From Gnomoniopsis sp. IMI 355080 (taxonomy: Eukaryota > Ascomycota > Sordariomycetes > Diaporthales > Gnomoniaceae): DNA of 12,211 nt. Below the pieces are notes generated by a model that ran no database searches, was not told the DNA's origin, and saw only the letters and a program-made list of their open reading frames with translations. The translations under genes and the position numbers were made by a program. This document shows, piece by piece, positions 1 to 8,408 of this stretch. The DNA lies in NCBI GenBank assembly GCA_027946555.1, contig JAPEVC010000445.1:1-12211 (forward strand), read 5' to 3'. How positions within the stretch are numbered: position 1 is the stretch's first letter; each line of letters begins with the position of its first letter.

Positions 1-968
1 GGGCATAGCTGTCAACGCCCTGAGGCGAGCCAGTACTGTTCCGCTACGTCTCAAATTGATCCTTCTATATATCTCATGGGAGCAACCTGTGTAAAGAAAC
101 CTGTTGTATCCCCAGATTTCGCCAGGAGGCCAGGTGGGGTGGAACCACTTGCATGGTCTGCAGCGCCATCTTCCGGTGGGGAGAGCCTTGGCCAAGCGAT
201 TGCGGCGTGGCTCACGAGTCGACTCAAAGTCAACATAGGGTTTATTACGGGTCGAAAGGGACTGGTGTTTTCATGTGGTCTCTTCATTCCACCTGGAGTT
301 ATGCCATTTGAATCCAGGTCTTGCTAGCTCCGGTCCGGAAGGTTGAAGGCAACTGGGGGTAGTTACTCCTCCGATGTGGCTGAATATCGATCTCGAAGTG
401 GCGTATGCCTATAACATCACATAGATGTCAAGGACCACACTTGACGGTTTTGACTTTTTTTTTTTTGCACGGTCAAGAAATAGACAGGGTGGCACTCATG
501 CATCCTGACCTAACAGAGATAATGGATATTGTTGTCTCCTACAAGCAACGTCTTAGAGGATCTCATCCTCCAAAGCGAGCGATCCGGAGGAGGTTGGAGT
601 GGGGGAGGGAGATCGTGTCCATATCTGCGCAGCAAGAGGTTGACAACATGCAAAGCCACCAATATCTTCCGATATGTTCAGGCGGTAGCGTTGCACGTGC
701 TCTGCATTGGAACACCCAGGCCCTGGGGAAGGATCGGGAGGCGGGAGGGGAGGAAGGAGCCTTCAAGTCCATGATACTGTTACCAGGTCTTCTCGACTTG
801 TGTGCTGTTTTACTGTTAATCCTCTCCACCCACCTGCTATCAATATCTCAGTCAGCATTCGTCGCCTGTATCTCGCTAAATCATCGTGACGGCCCAGTCG
901 TCCCTATTGCTCCTATACAGAAGTCTTCCTCCCGCTCCTCCCTCTATACATAATCACGCGCACTCACG
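1..968. other. Intergenic / upstream region, no supported gene
   Basis: No coding region here can be supported. Open stretches exist on both strands (for example 76-327 + and 405-953 +), but they lack recognisable domains, secretion signals or convincing splice structure. A run of 12 T lies at 455-466. The last 60 bases carry the presumed core promoter of the aminopeptidase gene that starts at 969. The left edge may hold the flank of a gene outside the window, but nothing in the sequence shows which. Confidence 0.6.
914..968 (+). promoter_or_regulatory. Putative core promoter of the M28 aminopeptidase gene
   Basis: A TATA-like TATACAG at 914-920 is followed by a pyrimidine-rich tract (about 923-945), a second TATACATA at 945-952, and then the start codon at 969. 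TATA followed by a CT-rich block just ahead of the transcription start is a common fungal arrangement. The start context CACGATGG has A at -3 and G at +4, which fits eukaryotic initiation. The transcription start itself cannot be seen from sequence. Confidence 0.4.
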
Positions 969-1298
969 ATGGCGTCCACCCCTCTCTTGGTCTTTACCGT
1001 CCTCGCCGGGATGGCCGCTTCCATGATCCCGCCATGTCTTCCAGAGCTGGGCCTTGAGTTCTGTCCGTCCACAGCAGCCACTGCGCCCGCTATCCCCGAG
1101 TGGCCACCCGCATCAGTCGCCTACCCGGACCAGATGCACCAGGAAAAGGTGCTACAGGATCTGGTATTCCCTCGCATTGTAAAAGAGCGCATGTACAACA
1201 ACACCGAGTGGATGGCCACTCCAGTTCCTCCGAAAGGGTCCCCTCGCACAATGGTTTTCCCAAATCGCCATTGCAACTCCAGTTTCGGCACAACTGCT

Positions 1299-1366
1299 GT
1301 GAGAAGTATTGTCTTCGAAACCGTTGGGGAATTGTACATCGCTTCATTCCGAGTTATCCCAGATAG
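1299..1366 (+). other. Intron 1 of the M28 gene (inferred)
   Basis: This 68-bp phase 0 intron has donor GTGAGAAG and acceptor GATAG. It is needed to move from the frame of the first exon, which ends ...NSSFGTTA, to the frame beginning EVLFADSW. The joined protein then reads FPNRHCNSSFGTTA followed by ADSWIVHRI, matching the Asn-Arg...Gly...Ala...Trp pattern near the start of fungal M28 enzymes. No strong branch-point consensus is visible, so this is the weakest intron of the set. Confidence 0.65.
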
Positions 1367-1829
1367 GAGGTTCTCTTTGCTGACTCTTGGATTGTTCACA
1401 GAATTGATACATTCGACGAGGTTCAGAATTCTACACAGGTCGTCACATATCGTTACATTCTAAACGAAACCCCCCAGCAAAGTTTCATTACCAAATTCCT
1501 ACCCCAAGGCAACTGGAACAAATCGCAAGATGTCATCATAATTGGGGCGCATATTGATTCAATCAACGTGGACGCCATGTTCAATGGCACTTTACCAGAA
1601 GACATGATCGCGCCTGGAGCTGACGACAACGCCTCGGGCTTTGCCGTGGTGCTTGAAACGTTGAAAGTCCTGAGTTACCTCTTTGCACAGAAGCGCCCCA
1701 TGAACGAGGTCCAATTCCACTTCTAGGCTGCTGAGGAAGTTGGTCTTGTCGGTTCGAGGTCAGTGTTTGATACTTTCCGCAATGAATCACGGTCAGTCAA
1801 AGCCGTTCTAAACCTTGACATGGTCGGAT

Positions 1830-1943
1830 GTAAGTGAATTTTTTTTTTCTCCCTGTCTATCGATCGCTATCACTTTGTTGAAAGATCTGTCAAACATCTC
1901 AATTCATGTCCTGGACTTGGCTGACCTGATATGCTTTATCTAG
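1830..1943 (+). other. Intron 2 of the M28 gene (inferred)
   Basis: This 114-bp phase 1 intron has donor GTAAGT, a T-rich stretch after the donor, a CTGAC branch-type motif about 20 bases before the end, and acceptor TATCTAG. Splicing restores LDMVGY followed by SGGHEPG, a continuous M28 reading. Confidence 0.85.
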
Positions 1944-3268
1944 ACTCTGGCGGTCACGAGCCTGGCTCTCCAGTCATCGCAGTCCATGGGAACCATACAA
2001 ATGCAAATCTAACGGCATTCACCAAGAAAGTCATCGAAAACTACTCCGATGCAACAGCTGGCGATATGGCCTGTCTCTACAAGTGCTCCGACCACGCAAG
2101 TGCCTGGGACAACGGCTTTCCGTCGGCCGGCCTGGGAGAGTCGGCCTTCTTGGAAGATAGCAAGATGTACCCATACATTCACACGGAAAACGACACGATC
2201 GATCACCTTGACTTCGACTACATGGTGGAATTTGTGAAGGTTTCTGCGGCCTTTGTGGCGGAGCTGGCCTATACGAATTTCGCCGAGCTGAACTAGGTTC
2301 TGGGGGGCAAACATGCATGGCCTTCGCACTCCTTATGATATCATCCCTAGAACAGAGGTTGTCCGTCAAATTTCTCAACATGGCTCCAAACGATAGTATT
2401 CCTCTTGAAATGGCTCAACCTATTCTTGCGCATCGAGACTTGTATTCCAGAAGCTTAAGATGCTGAACAGAAGCCACGGTTTTCGAGCCTTGTCCACTAG
2501 AATCAGCACGCAGTTCAATGAATATTTCCGAGCACTACTTGAGCTCTTCTTCCTGGATCACAACTACAGGAAACATGCAGGGCGTTTGTTCTATATGCCA
2601 TGCTGAGGTGTCCGCGTTTATGGATTGCCTTAGTGCCTGCCAGTAAGCATCTTTACTTTGACATGAGTTTTGATAGAGCGGAGTCTCAATCCCTCGCGCC
2701 ATTGGTCTTCCACTCTCGAACAATTTTGAGGATAGACTTGTCTGAAACTTAATTTGTATGACAATGTCATGGATAGGACTTGAGCTGGTATGTCCGATTA
2801 TGATTAAAAATTATCGCTACTTGACGGTGCGCATATCTGTTCGCGGACTAGGGTATCATCACATCGGTACGCCTCGCTATGCTCTACTATGGGTCATCGT
2901 AGATAGCTGGTCTTTTCTGCTGTACTCCGCCAGCCCCAATTTTTGTAGTTAAAACCCGAGAACACTCCTGAAAGGCTTGTCAAATCAAGGCATTCGGATA
3001 GAAACATCGTCGTGAGAAGGCCACAGCTCCTTTCGCAGATGCACAATATTCCAATGCGCCGCATCATGCCGTGGAAACCCAACGTTGCCGCCCTGCCAAA
3101 GATCAGGATTCGCCGAATTTGTATCTGTCGCTGTATCGAATTGTTGACATCCATCCGAGGGCAGAGGTTTAGACCCTGTTGTCGAGCCCCTTGCTTTGCT
3201 CCCCGTCTCCCTGACATGTATACCGACAGTCATCCTCCAGTGGGAGATCGGAGACATGGCAAGACAAG

Positions 3269-3634
3269 TCAATGTGATGCCCGCAAATTTGGGATTGGAA
3301 AAGGCGTAGGTGGCCCGGTTTTTGAAGTTGAAAAAGGATTATTTGGGCGAGGTGTAGGAGGGTTGGAACCGGATCGTCCCTCTAGGAAATGATGCCACTC
3401 CTGAGACTCTTCTGCCGAAAGAGCCACAGGACTGGCAGTGGCAGTGATGGCTGCAGAGGGCTGCGCTTCGCGAGTTCGAGGTACTTCGAGGTACTGTGCA
3501 CGTCCCCTCTGCATAGGGACTGATGATGGTGGTGAGCCCTGCTGCGAAAGGGGTCCGCAGGTTCCACCAGGCAGTCTTTCCGGGCCATCTGCACCGTGGC
3601 CTGGAACGGATTTTCCGCGGTTCACGTCCTCCAT
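3269..3634 (-). CDS. Doubtful orphan ORF, unrecognised
   Basis: A 121-residue open frame begins at the ATG at 3634; the frame continues open upstream to about 3799 without another ATG. The product is rich in Ser, Pro and Gly and ends in a Pro-rich, low-complexity tail (GRSGSNPPTPRPNNPFS and onward). It has no signal peptide, membrane segment or domain I recognise. Third-position bases are not as GC-rich as in the L1-domain and HAD genes. Another minus-strand frame is open just downstream (2985-3338), so a spliced gene is possible, but I found no consensus donor joining them. It may well be non-coding. Confidence 0.15.
   Translation of the reverse strand: MEDVNRGKSVPGHGADGPERLPGGTCGPLSQQGSPPSSVPMQRGRAQYLEVPRTREAQPSAAITATASPVALSAEESQEWHHFLEGRSGSNPPTPRPNNPFSTSKTGPPTPFPIPNLRASH
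3475..3494. repeat. Tandem 10-bp repeat, two copies
   Basis: Two perfect adjacent copies of TTCGAGGTAC occupy 3475-3484 and 3485-3494. The array is too short to assign a function. Confidence 0.9.
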
Positions 3635-4349
3635 TGGGATTCGAGAACAAGGAGGGATTGGAGAAAGACGGGGTGGAAAGAAGTCTGGATAACAACACGG
3701 TCGGGAGGAGACCTCGGGCTGGGTTTGATAGAAACGTTGTCGGATTCGGAGATGGATAACACTGGACGACGAGGATTGTGAGCTTTGAAGACTATGCAAT
3801 GAGACTGAGAGGTCAACAGATCAGATCGGTGACGCTGTTGCGCTACACTAGCTTTGATAATTGTAGGAGGTCAGGTACCCTCTCCCCACACCTTCGATTC
3901 AAAGACTGGATGCACCGATCCCACATGTTCCGATTTTGTAGCCTGCACCCCTCTTCTTTCCCGGTACTAGTCTTCATGTCTTCACTCCATTCTGGCCAAT
4001 CCTGTCCATGTCAATGTGTCAGAGCCCTCCTTCTCGCATCTCCATAAGACCCTGCGTCCACAGGCTTCCCAACTGACATGGTACCCGCAAAGTCTTCGTC
4101 GAGTGACCCTTTGTAGCTGGATCTACTTGGATCAAGGATTGGCAATCTCACTTAAGACTCTGAAGTCTTGCAAGCTTACTCAATTCCATTTGGGAAAAGC
4201 TGGAGTTCAGACCCAGGGTCCTAATCATATTGCGCGTTGTCTTCCTGCTTAAGACGCAACATCACCAGTTCATAATATAACACTATATCGTGTTGATCGT
4301 AGTGTTGTATTGTATGCTGTTGATGATTATCAGATGAGAATATACAACG

Positions 4350-4447
4350 AAAAAAAAAAACCGAAAAAAACTGAACGTTCCCACGGTTCATCTCTCGGGG
4401 AATATCAACTCTGCCTGGGGGTCTGGGATTGAAGGGGGGGGGGGCGG
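4350..4447. other. Homopolymer A and G tracts with a possible G-quadruplex
   Basis: An 11-A run (4350-4360) and a 7-A run (4364-4370) are followed by G tracts at 4417-4421 (5 G), 4425-4427 (3 G) and 4434-4444 (11 G), then CGG. Because the 11-G tract can supply two runs of three, four G-tracts with short loops are available on the + strand, which meets the usual G-quadruplex pattern. Such tracts are also prone to sequencing-length errors. Confidence 0.5.
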
Positions 4448-5359
4448 TCTTGCTTGGCAACATCGTCAGCTAGAGGCACCTCCTCTTCCGATAGGCGCCG
4501 CGATCACACAGAAATTGATTGTGGCTTTGAAATTGAAGCCTCAAAAACAGCCTGGGGAATCGAAGAGTGCTCAAGCGCTTGCAATTTCTGCATGTGTGTT
4601 GATTATATATTCTGTGAATGAAGCACATGCGACTTGCGCCACGTCTTCCTTCTGTCCGAGTGACTACGTATCATCAGTAGCCGCTGCAGTGGTCTGTCCT
4701 AAAATTGTGTTCGGTATCTAAGTAGGCATTTAGGTACATCGAAGAACCGATCGCGTGGAACGCCATGACGCTGATGAGAGCACAACACAGGTCCCAGCAG
4801 AGGGAGATTTGAAGCTGAACGAAGAGTCCAAACCAAGCACACATTTTCGAATGATATGGCACCCCGGGTGTAATTATCCGATAGTGCAATGGAGAGACAA
4901 TGGGACGACTTTCAGCTATGACACAGTTTTGATCAGTCGCGGGACGAATCGGACCATAATGACTGCACAACCCGCTAAGACTCTACTCTAGAATGTGGGG
5001 AAGATCACAGCGCAAGTCAGCAAGATGACACTCTATCATCGGTCAATGGTAGGCCTCAGGTCCGAGCTGGAAGTTGAGACAAAAGACCAATTTTGCAAAG
5101 AGATGTACATAAGAGCTTGAGAAGCATGTGGTCACGGAATATCAAGATCGTAAAAACAAGCGAGACGTAGGCATCACAGCCAAGTAAGATGGATGCAAGG
5201 GAGATGCATTTTCATGTCCTCTACTGTAATCTCTGCAGCCCTGTCAACGCCAGCCACAGAGATATAGGTCCTCTAGGTATCTGTATGCATTATTTTTTTG
5301 GCTACCCTCTGAACTCCCCAACGCCATTGAATGCAATAATCGACAACACAAGGCAGCCC

Positions 5360-6574
5360 TTAGTCTTCTAGGGCGGACTTCGCCTTGGCCTTGGCGCTGC
5401 GGAGCTTCGTCTTCCGCGAAGCAATCTGCTTGTCGAGCTTGTCGTCATCACCCTCAGGCACATCATCCTTCTTGATCTTCTTCGCCGCAGCAGGAGACTC
5501 CTCCTCGCCTGAGCTAAGCGTCTTTCGCTTCTTGCCCACGTTGGCTTGCTCCTTCTTGGCTTCAATGGCCTTGGCGAGCTCCGAGTCCTTGGCAATCACG
5601 TCCGACTCCGCGTCCAGCCACAGCTCGGCGTCCTGCCAGATGGGCAGTGCCACAGTCTCGGGGCCCTTGATGAAGATGCTCTTGACGCCGTTCTTGGTCT
5701 TTGGCACAAATTTGTTGGCCATCTCGCTGGCAGCCTTGACGATATTCTCGGACAGCGCCTTGGGCGTTAGGCTGGCGTAACCGACCTTGACGGCGGTGTT
5801 GGAAGAGGGAGACAAGTGGACGAGTGCGGCGCCGACGGCCTTCTCGATCTCAGCAACAATCTCGAGCGTAGGGCGGCAGTTGACCTCCTCGGGATCCTTC
5901 TTGACCCTCTTGCCCGGCTTGCCATTCTCCCGCGGCTTCTTGGTCTGAAGGACGATGGGAATGGGTCGCTTGGTCGTGTTCTTGTAGAAAGACTTGCCCA
6001 GCGCCTTGGGAAGACGATTGATGATGCGGTCGTCGGCGAGGAAGATGTCGTGCTCGGAGTAGAGATTGCGCTGAGCCTCATACTGCTTAAACTTGGCCTG
6101 TAGATGCTTCAAGTCGATGACTCGAGTGACGCGGCTGCGCAGAGACTCAGGAAATTCTTCCGAGGCCACGAGATTCTTGTAGTGACGCTGGGGGTCGGCG
6201 ACGATTATGCAGATGGTGGCTTCAGGGTCATTGTTGAGAGGGTGCGGCAGGATGATCTTGCCGGGCTGTAGCTTCTTGGAGTCGTGAATGTGGCGCTTGG
6301 TGGTGACGGTCATCCAGATTGGTGTCTCGGCCACGGAGAGGGGCTTCTCCTCGTCTGCGTCGTCGAGGAGATTCTTCTTGGTGGCATTAGCAGCGTTTTC
6401 GCTGGCCGTCTTTTTGATGTGGGCGAGAAGCGCCTTGGAGGCTTTGAGAGCCTGCGACAGTGTTAGTGAGCAATTCCAGGGGCGCAGGTTTCGAGAACCT
6501 CATCGTACCTGGTCAGGATCGACCTCAAATTGGGGTGCAGCACCCTGCTTGGCAACTGTCTTTGAGGGTGCCAT
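5360..6574 (-). CDS. Ribosomal L1-domain protein, Cic1/Utp30 (RSL1D1) family
   Basis: The family consists of nucleolar factors with a ribosomal protein L1 fold that bind pre-rRNA during ribosome assembly; yeast Cic1 acts on pre-60S particles and Utp30 on early 90S particles. Exons are 6509-6574 and 5360-6451, giving 385 residues, close to yeast Cic1. The start ATG at 6574 has A at -3 and G at +4. After an N-terminal Lys/Ala-rich segment (1-60), the L1 domain spans about 62-305, with recognisable stretches ILPHPLNN, LADDRIINRLPKALGKSFY and RPIPI. The tail (306-385) alternates basic and acidic blocks, including KKRK and KKIKKDD, consistent with nuclear or nucleolar localisation. The long charged tail favours Cic1 over the shorter Utp30, but I cannot separate them firmly. 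Codons are GC3-rich, typical of a well-expressed housekeeping gene. The HAD phosphatase lies upstream on the same strand, with no functional link evident. Confidence 0.93.
6452..6508 (-). other. Intron of the L1-domain gene
   Basis: This 57-bp phase 0 intron (minus strand) has donor GTACGA, branch motif CTAAC and acceptor TCGCAG. Splicing joins residues DPDQ to ALKASK. Without it no ATG lies upstream in the frame of exon 2. Confidence 0.9.
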
Positions 6575-6961
6575 GATTAGAATTCGTTTGTTGAGGATGA
6601 AAAATGGTAGATGGTTGGAAGCAGGCGCCGCAGAATTGGCAGACGTCGTTGGAAATTGGGCCCCTGTCAAGGTTTGGCTATCAATTTTTTTCTAGGTATC
6701 GATAAGAGCGCCAAGATCGCCAAGAGTGGTATGCGGTGACCGGCAGGCCGAGCCGTGGCCCCGGCCGCTTTTGGGGGGCAGAACAGCGCCTCGTCTGCGG
6801 AGGGCCGCCCGCCGTCTTCTCGTCCGATAAATCACTGGTAGAAAAGTTCCCCGTTTAGATTGGCAATTCTTTTGTTTAAGTTGCAGTGGAAAATCTATAA
6901 GCCACATCTATGTCTATCGGACGATCAGATCTAAGAGATATTTAGGCCTATCGCACCTCTA
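6575..6961. other. Intergenic region upstream of the L1-domain gene
   Basis: This region holds the 5' flank of the L1-domain gene and the 3' flank of the HAD phosphatase gene. It contains a GC-rich block at about 6736-6820, an AT-rich T run near 6684-6691 and a near-tandem CGCCAAGA pair (6709-6716 and 6718-6725). I see no gene in it. Confidence 0.6.
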
Positions 6962-7788
6962 TCAAGCCCGACCAGTCGCGGCGTCCTTGATGCTAACCTT
7001 CCCAGAGACGACGTCTTTCACAACAGAAAGGATATCGCTGAAGTCGTTGAAAGTCGTGAAAGGGACCTTTTCCCTCTCGCAGTACAAGACGAGGTCACGT
7101 CCGGCCTTGGCGAACATGATGTCTCCCTCCTTCGCGGCGGAGAGATCCGACACACCGTCTCCAGCGTAGAAGATACCCGGGCGCTCGCCCTCCGGCAGCT
7201 GCGAGTATTTCCGGATCTCGATGGACTTGTCGTGTCCAAATCCACTGCTGGGCATCAGCATGCGTCGTCCTCACTCAAAAACTGCAAAATAGTCAAAAAA
7301 ACTCACCTGTCATCGTGGAACACAATTTCCCAGCCCCGTTCCTCATTGATGTCCTTGCCGGGCCGTGCCTTGACGTTGTTGCTGACAATCTGGATCGTCT
7401 TGACCTCCTCCTCGCCCAGCAGATGACCAAGAAGCGCACGGATAACGGGCTCCATACCGCCACTCAAGATGACGATCGGAATGTTATTCTCTTGAGCGTA
7501 GGCAAAGAATTCTTTAAAGTAGGGGTCCAGCTTGATGTTCTTGAGGAGAAGGTCGATGCACTCATTGTAGGGCGCGGTGATGCTGTCCATCATCTCCTGG
7601 AACGAGTCGCGGAAGTTGCGCTTCTCAAGCAATACATCCTCATTGCCCTTCTTCCGCAGAGCCGTTCCAAAGCCGATGTTGTCCGTCATGAAGTCATTGC
7701 TGTCTTGCAAGGTGATGGTGCCGTCAAAGTCGGTGAGGAAGATGTACTTGGGCTTGCTCTGGAGAGCCGGCAGTTCAGTCGAGCCCAT
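6962..7788 (-). CDS. HAD-IB phosphatase, yeast YNL010W/Pyp1-like
   Basis: This is a cytosolic haloacid-dehalogenase phosphatase of the phosphoserine-phosphatase-like branch. Exons are 7307-7788 and 6962-7244, giving 254 residues. All four HAD motifs are present: motif I DFDGT (D20 nucleophile, D22 acid/base), motif II LSGG (S109), motif III Lys in GHDKS (K167) and motif IV AGDGVSDLSAA (D190, D194, Mg2+ ligands). The length and motif wording (SND after motif I, GHDKS, GDGVSDLSAAKE) match yeast YNL010W, reported to dephosphorylate polyol phosphates. Automatic labels for this family are often phosphoserine phosphatase or 2,3-diketo-5-methylthiopentyl-1-phosphate phosphatase; the sequence alone does not decide the substrate. 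The frame is open for 45 codons upstream of the chosen ATG but contains no ATG, and the chosen start has A at -3 and G at +4. No signal peptide is seen. Confidence 0.94.
7245..7306 (-). other. Intron of the HAD phosphatase gene, tandem NAGNAG acceptor
   Basis: This 62-bp phase 2 intron (minus strand) has donor GTGAGT, a CTGAT branch-type motif close to the end and acceptor CAGCAG. Splicing at the second CAG gives HDDSGFGHDKS. The first CAG would add one Ser and stay in frame. The GHDKS motif III sits directly after the junction, which supports the intron. Confidence 0.9.
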
Positions 7789-8408
7789 CTTGTCTCTATT
7801 TTGAGAGTAGTATCCACGGGAAACGAAGCAGCAATCTCTAACGTCGACGACAAAGTTGAAGGCGAAGGAAAAGAAAATGTCCAGGTGGAATTTGTATAGA
7901 GTGAACGAGTTGAGAAGAGTCAACGACCGACAGCACTCAGAGACACACGTTTCGGCGCCCGGCTTGGCTACTGGAAGGGCCCCCCCAGGACGTCATTTTC
8001 GCAAAATTAGCCGCCTGAAATCAGGGTCCCCTCCATAACGCACCACATCCCGCAGGGTCGCCGACTTTCGGACCGAGCCCTCTGAGCACCAGGCCCGTTC
8101 CTGGGTTAATGTACACCCTGCCCAATATCTCGATGGACGTTAACATCCATGATATCTGTATTCTCATTCAACAAGGCGAAGTCGTAGAGCACGTTTAGAT
8201 TTCTTTTCCACTTTCAGCCCATTCAATGGTGATTGCCTCTGATGCTCTCTCCATATGCTATGTGCCTCTGCAGACCTCAATTCGCAGCTTTAATGGGGAA
8301 GGGCGAAAAGACCAGCCTCCGTCTACTTGAGCTATTAGGCTCATTCGCACTCACATTCTCGCAGACCCTTGATGGGATTCCTCCAGCAAAAAACAAAAAC
8401 AACATAGG
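7789..8408. other. Intergenic region upstream of the HAD phosphatase gene
   Basis: This is the 5' flank of the HAD gene and the 3' flank of the CVNH-like gene. A TGACGTC element (minus strand, 7989-7995) lies about 200 bases before the HAD start and resembles an ATF/CREB-type bZIP half-palindrome; whether it is used is unknown. Position 7980-7987 is C-rich. I support no gene here, although the CVNH-like transcript may extend into it. Confidence 0.5.

Larger units (their letters stand above)
969..2296 (+). pseudogene. Secreted M28 leucine aminopeptidase-like gene with one in-frame TAG
   Basis: The family removes N-terminal residues from peptides outside the cell using two zinc ions. The model is 969-1298, 1367-1829 and 1944-2296, 381 codons before the stop, close to the usual length of fungal Lap1-type enzymes. 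It opens with a signal-peptide-like hydrophobic segment (residues 1-19). The M28 ligands are readable in order: H172 and D174 (GAHIDS), D196 (GADDN), E233-E234 (AAEE), D261 (LNLDMVGY) and H344 (HTENDT). The family's Cys pair is at C308/C312 (CLYKCSDH). The one visible lesion is codon 230 (1724-1726), TAG, where relatives have Tyr or another aromatic directly before AAEE. Translation stopping there would lose the catalytic Glu and two ligands. The frame stays open on both sides and the splice sites look good, so any loss must be recent. A sequencing error or an unusual expression mode cannot be excluded. It stands alone, with no partner gene beside it. Confidence 0.85.
2297..5359. other. Gene-poor 3 kb interval
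   Basis: This separates the aminopeptidase from the L1-domain gene, whose stop codons face each other (+ then -), so promoters of these two genes are not expected here. I see no recognisable protein domain, transposase, tRNA or rRNA. It holds a doubtful minus-strand open region (about 2985-3799), a 10-bp tandem repeat (3475-3494), A runs (4350-4360 and 4364-4370), an 11-G run (4434-4444) and a 16-bp near-palindrome (4279-4294). A decayed mobile element or a gene with many small exons could be hidden, but nothing shows this directly. Confidence 0.5.

Noticed and set aside
76..327. Open frames of 83 (+) and 78 (-) codons at the left edge
   Set aside because: They overlap on opposite strands, neither shows family features or splice signals, and neither can be tied to a gene outside the window.
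405..953. 182-codon open frame upstream of the M28 gene (+ strand)
   Set aside because: The translation has no recognisable domain and crosses a 12-T run and the presumed core promoter of the next gene. Other frames over it are open too. It looks like chance openness.
1100..1366. Alternative frame at the start of the M28 gene suggesting a frameshift
   Set aside because: A GTGAGA...GATAG intron (1299-1366) joins the two frames in phase and gives a better family match, so no frameshift is needed.
1667..1726. Explaining the TAG in the M28 gene as the acceptor of a 60-bp intron (TTCTAG)
   Set aside because: The only suitable upstream GT gives a non-consensus donor (GTCCTG). Removing the segment would delete the conserved strand reading NEVQFHF that leads into AAEE.
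5385..6103. Open frames on the + strand opposite the L1-domain gene
   Set aside because: These are antisense shadows of a strongly GC3-biased coding exon.
7315..7899. 194-codon open frame on the + strand, antisense to the HAD phosphatase
   Set aside because: It is a shadow of the GC3-biased phosphatase exon on the other strand; the product has no recognisable features.
7789..7923. 45-codon upstream extension of the HAD phosphatase
   Set aside because: The frame is open but contains no ATG, and the ATG at 7788 has a good context and gives the normal family length.
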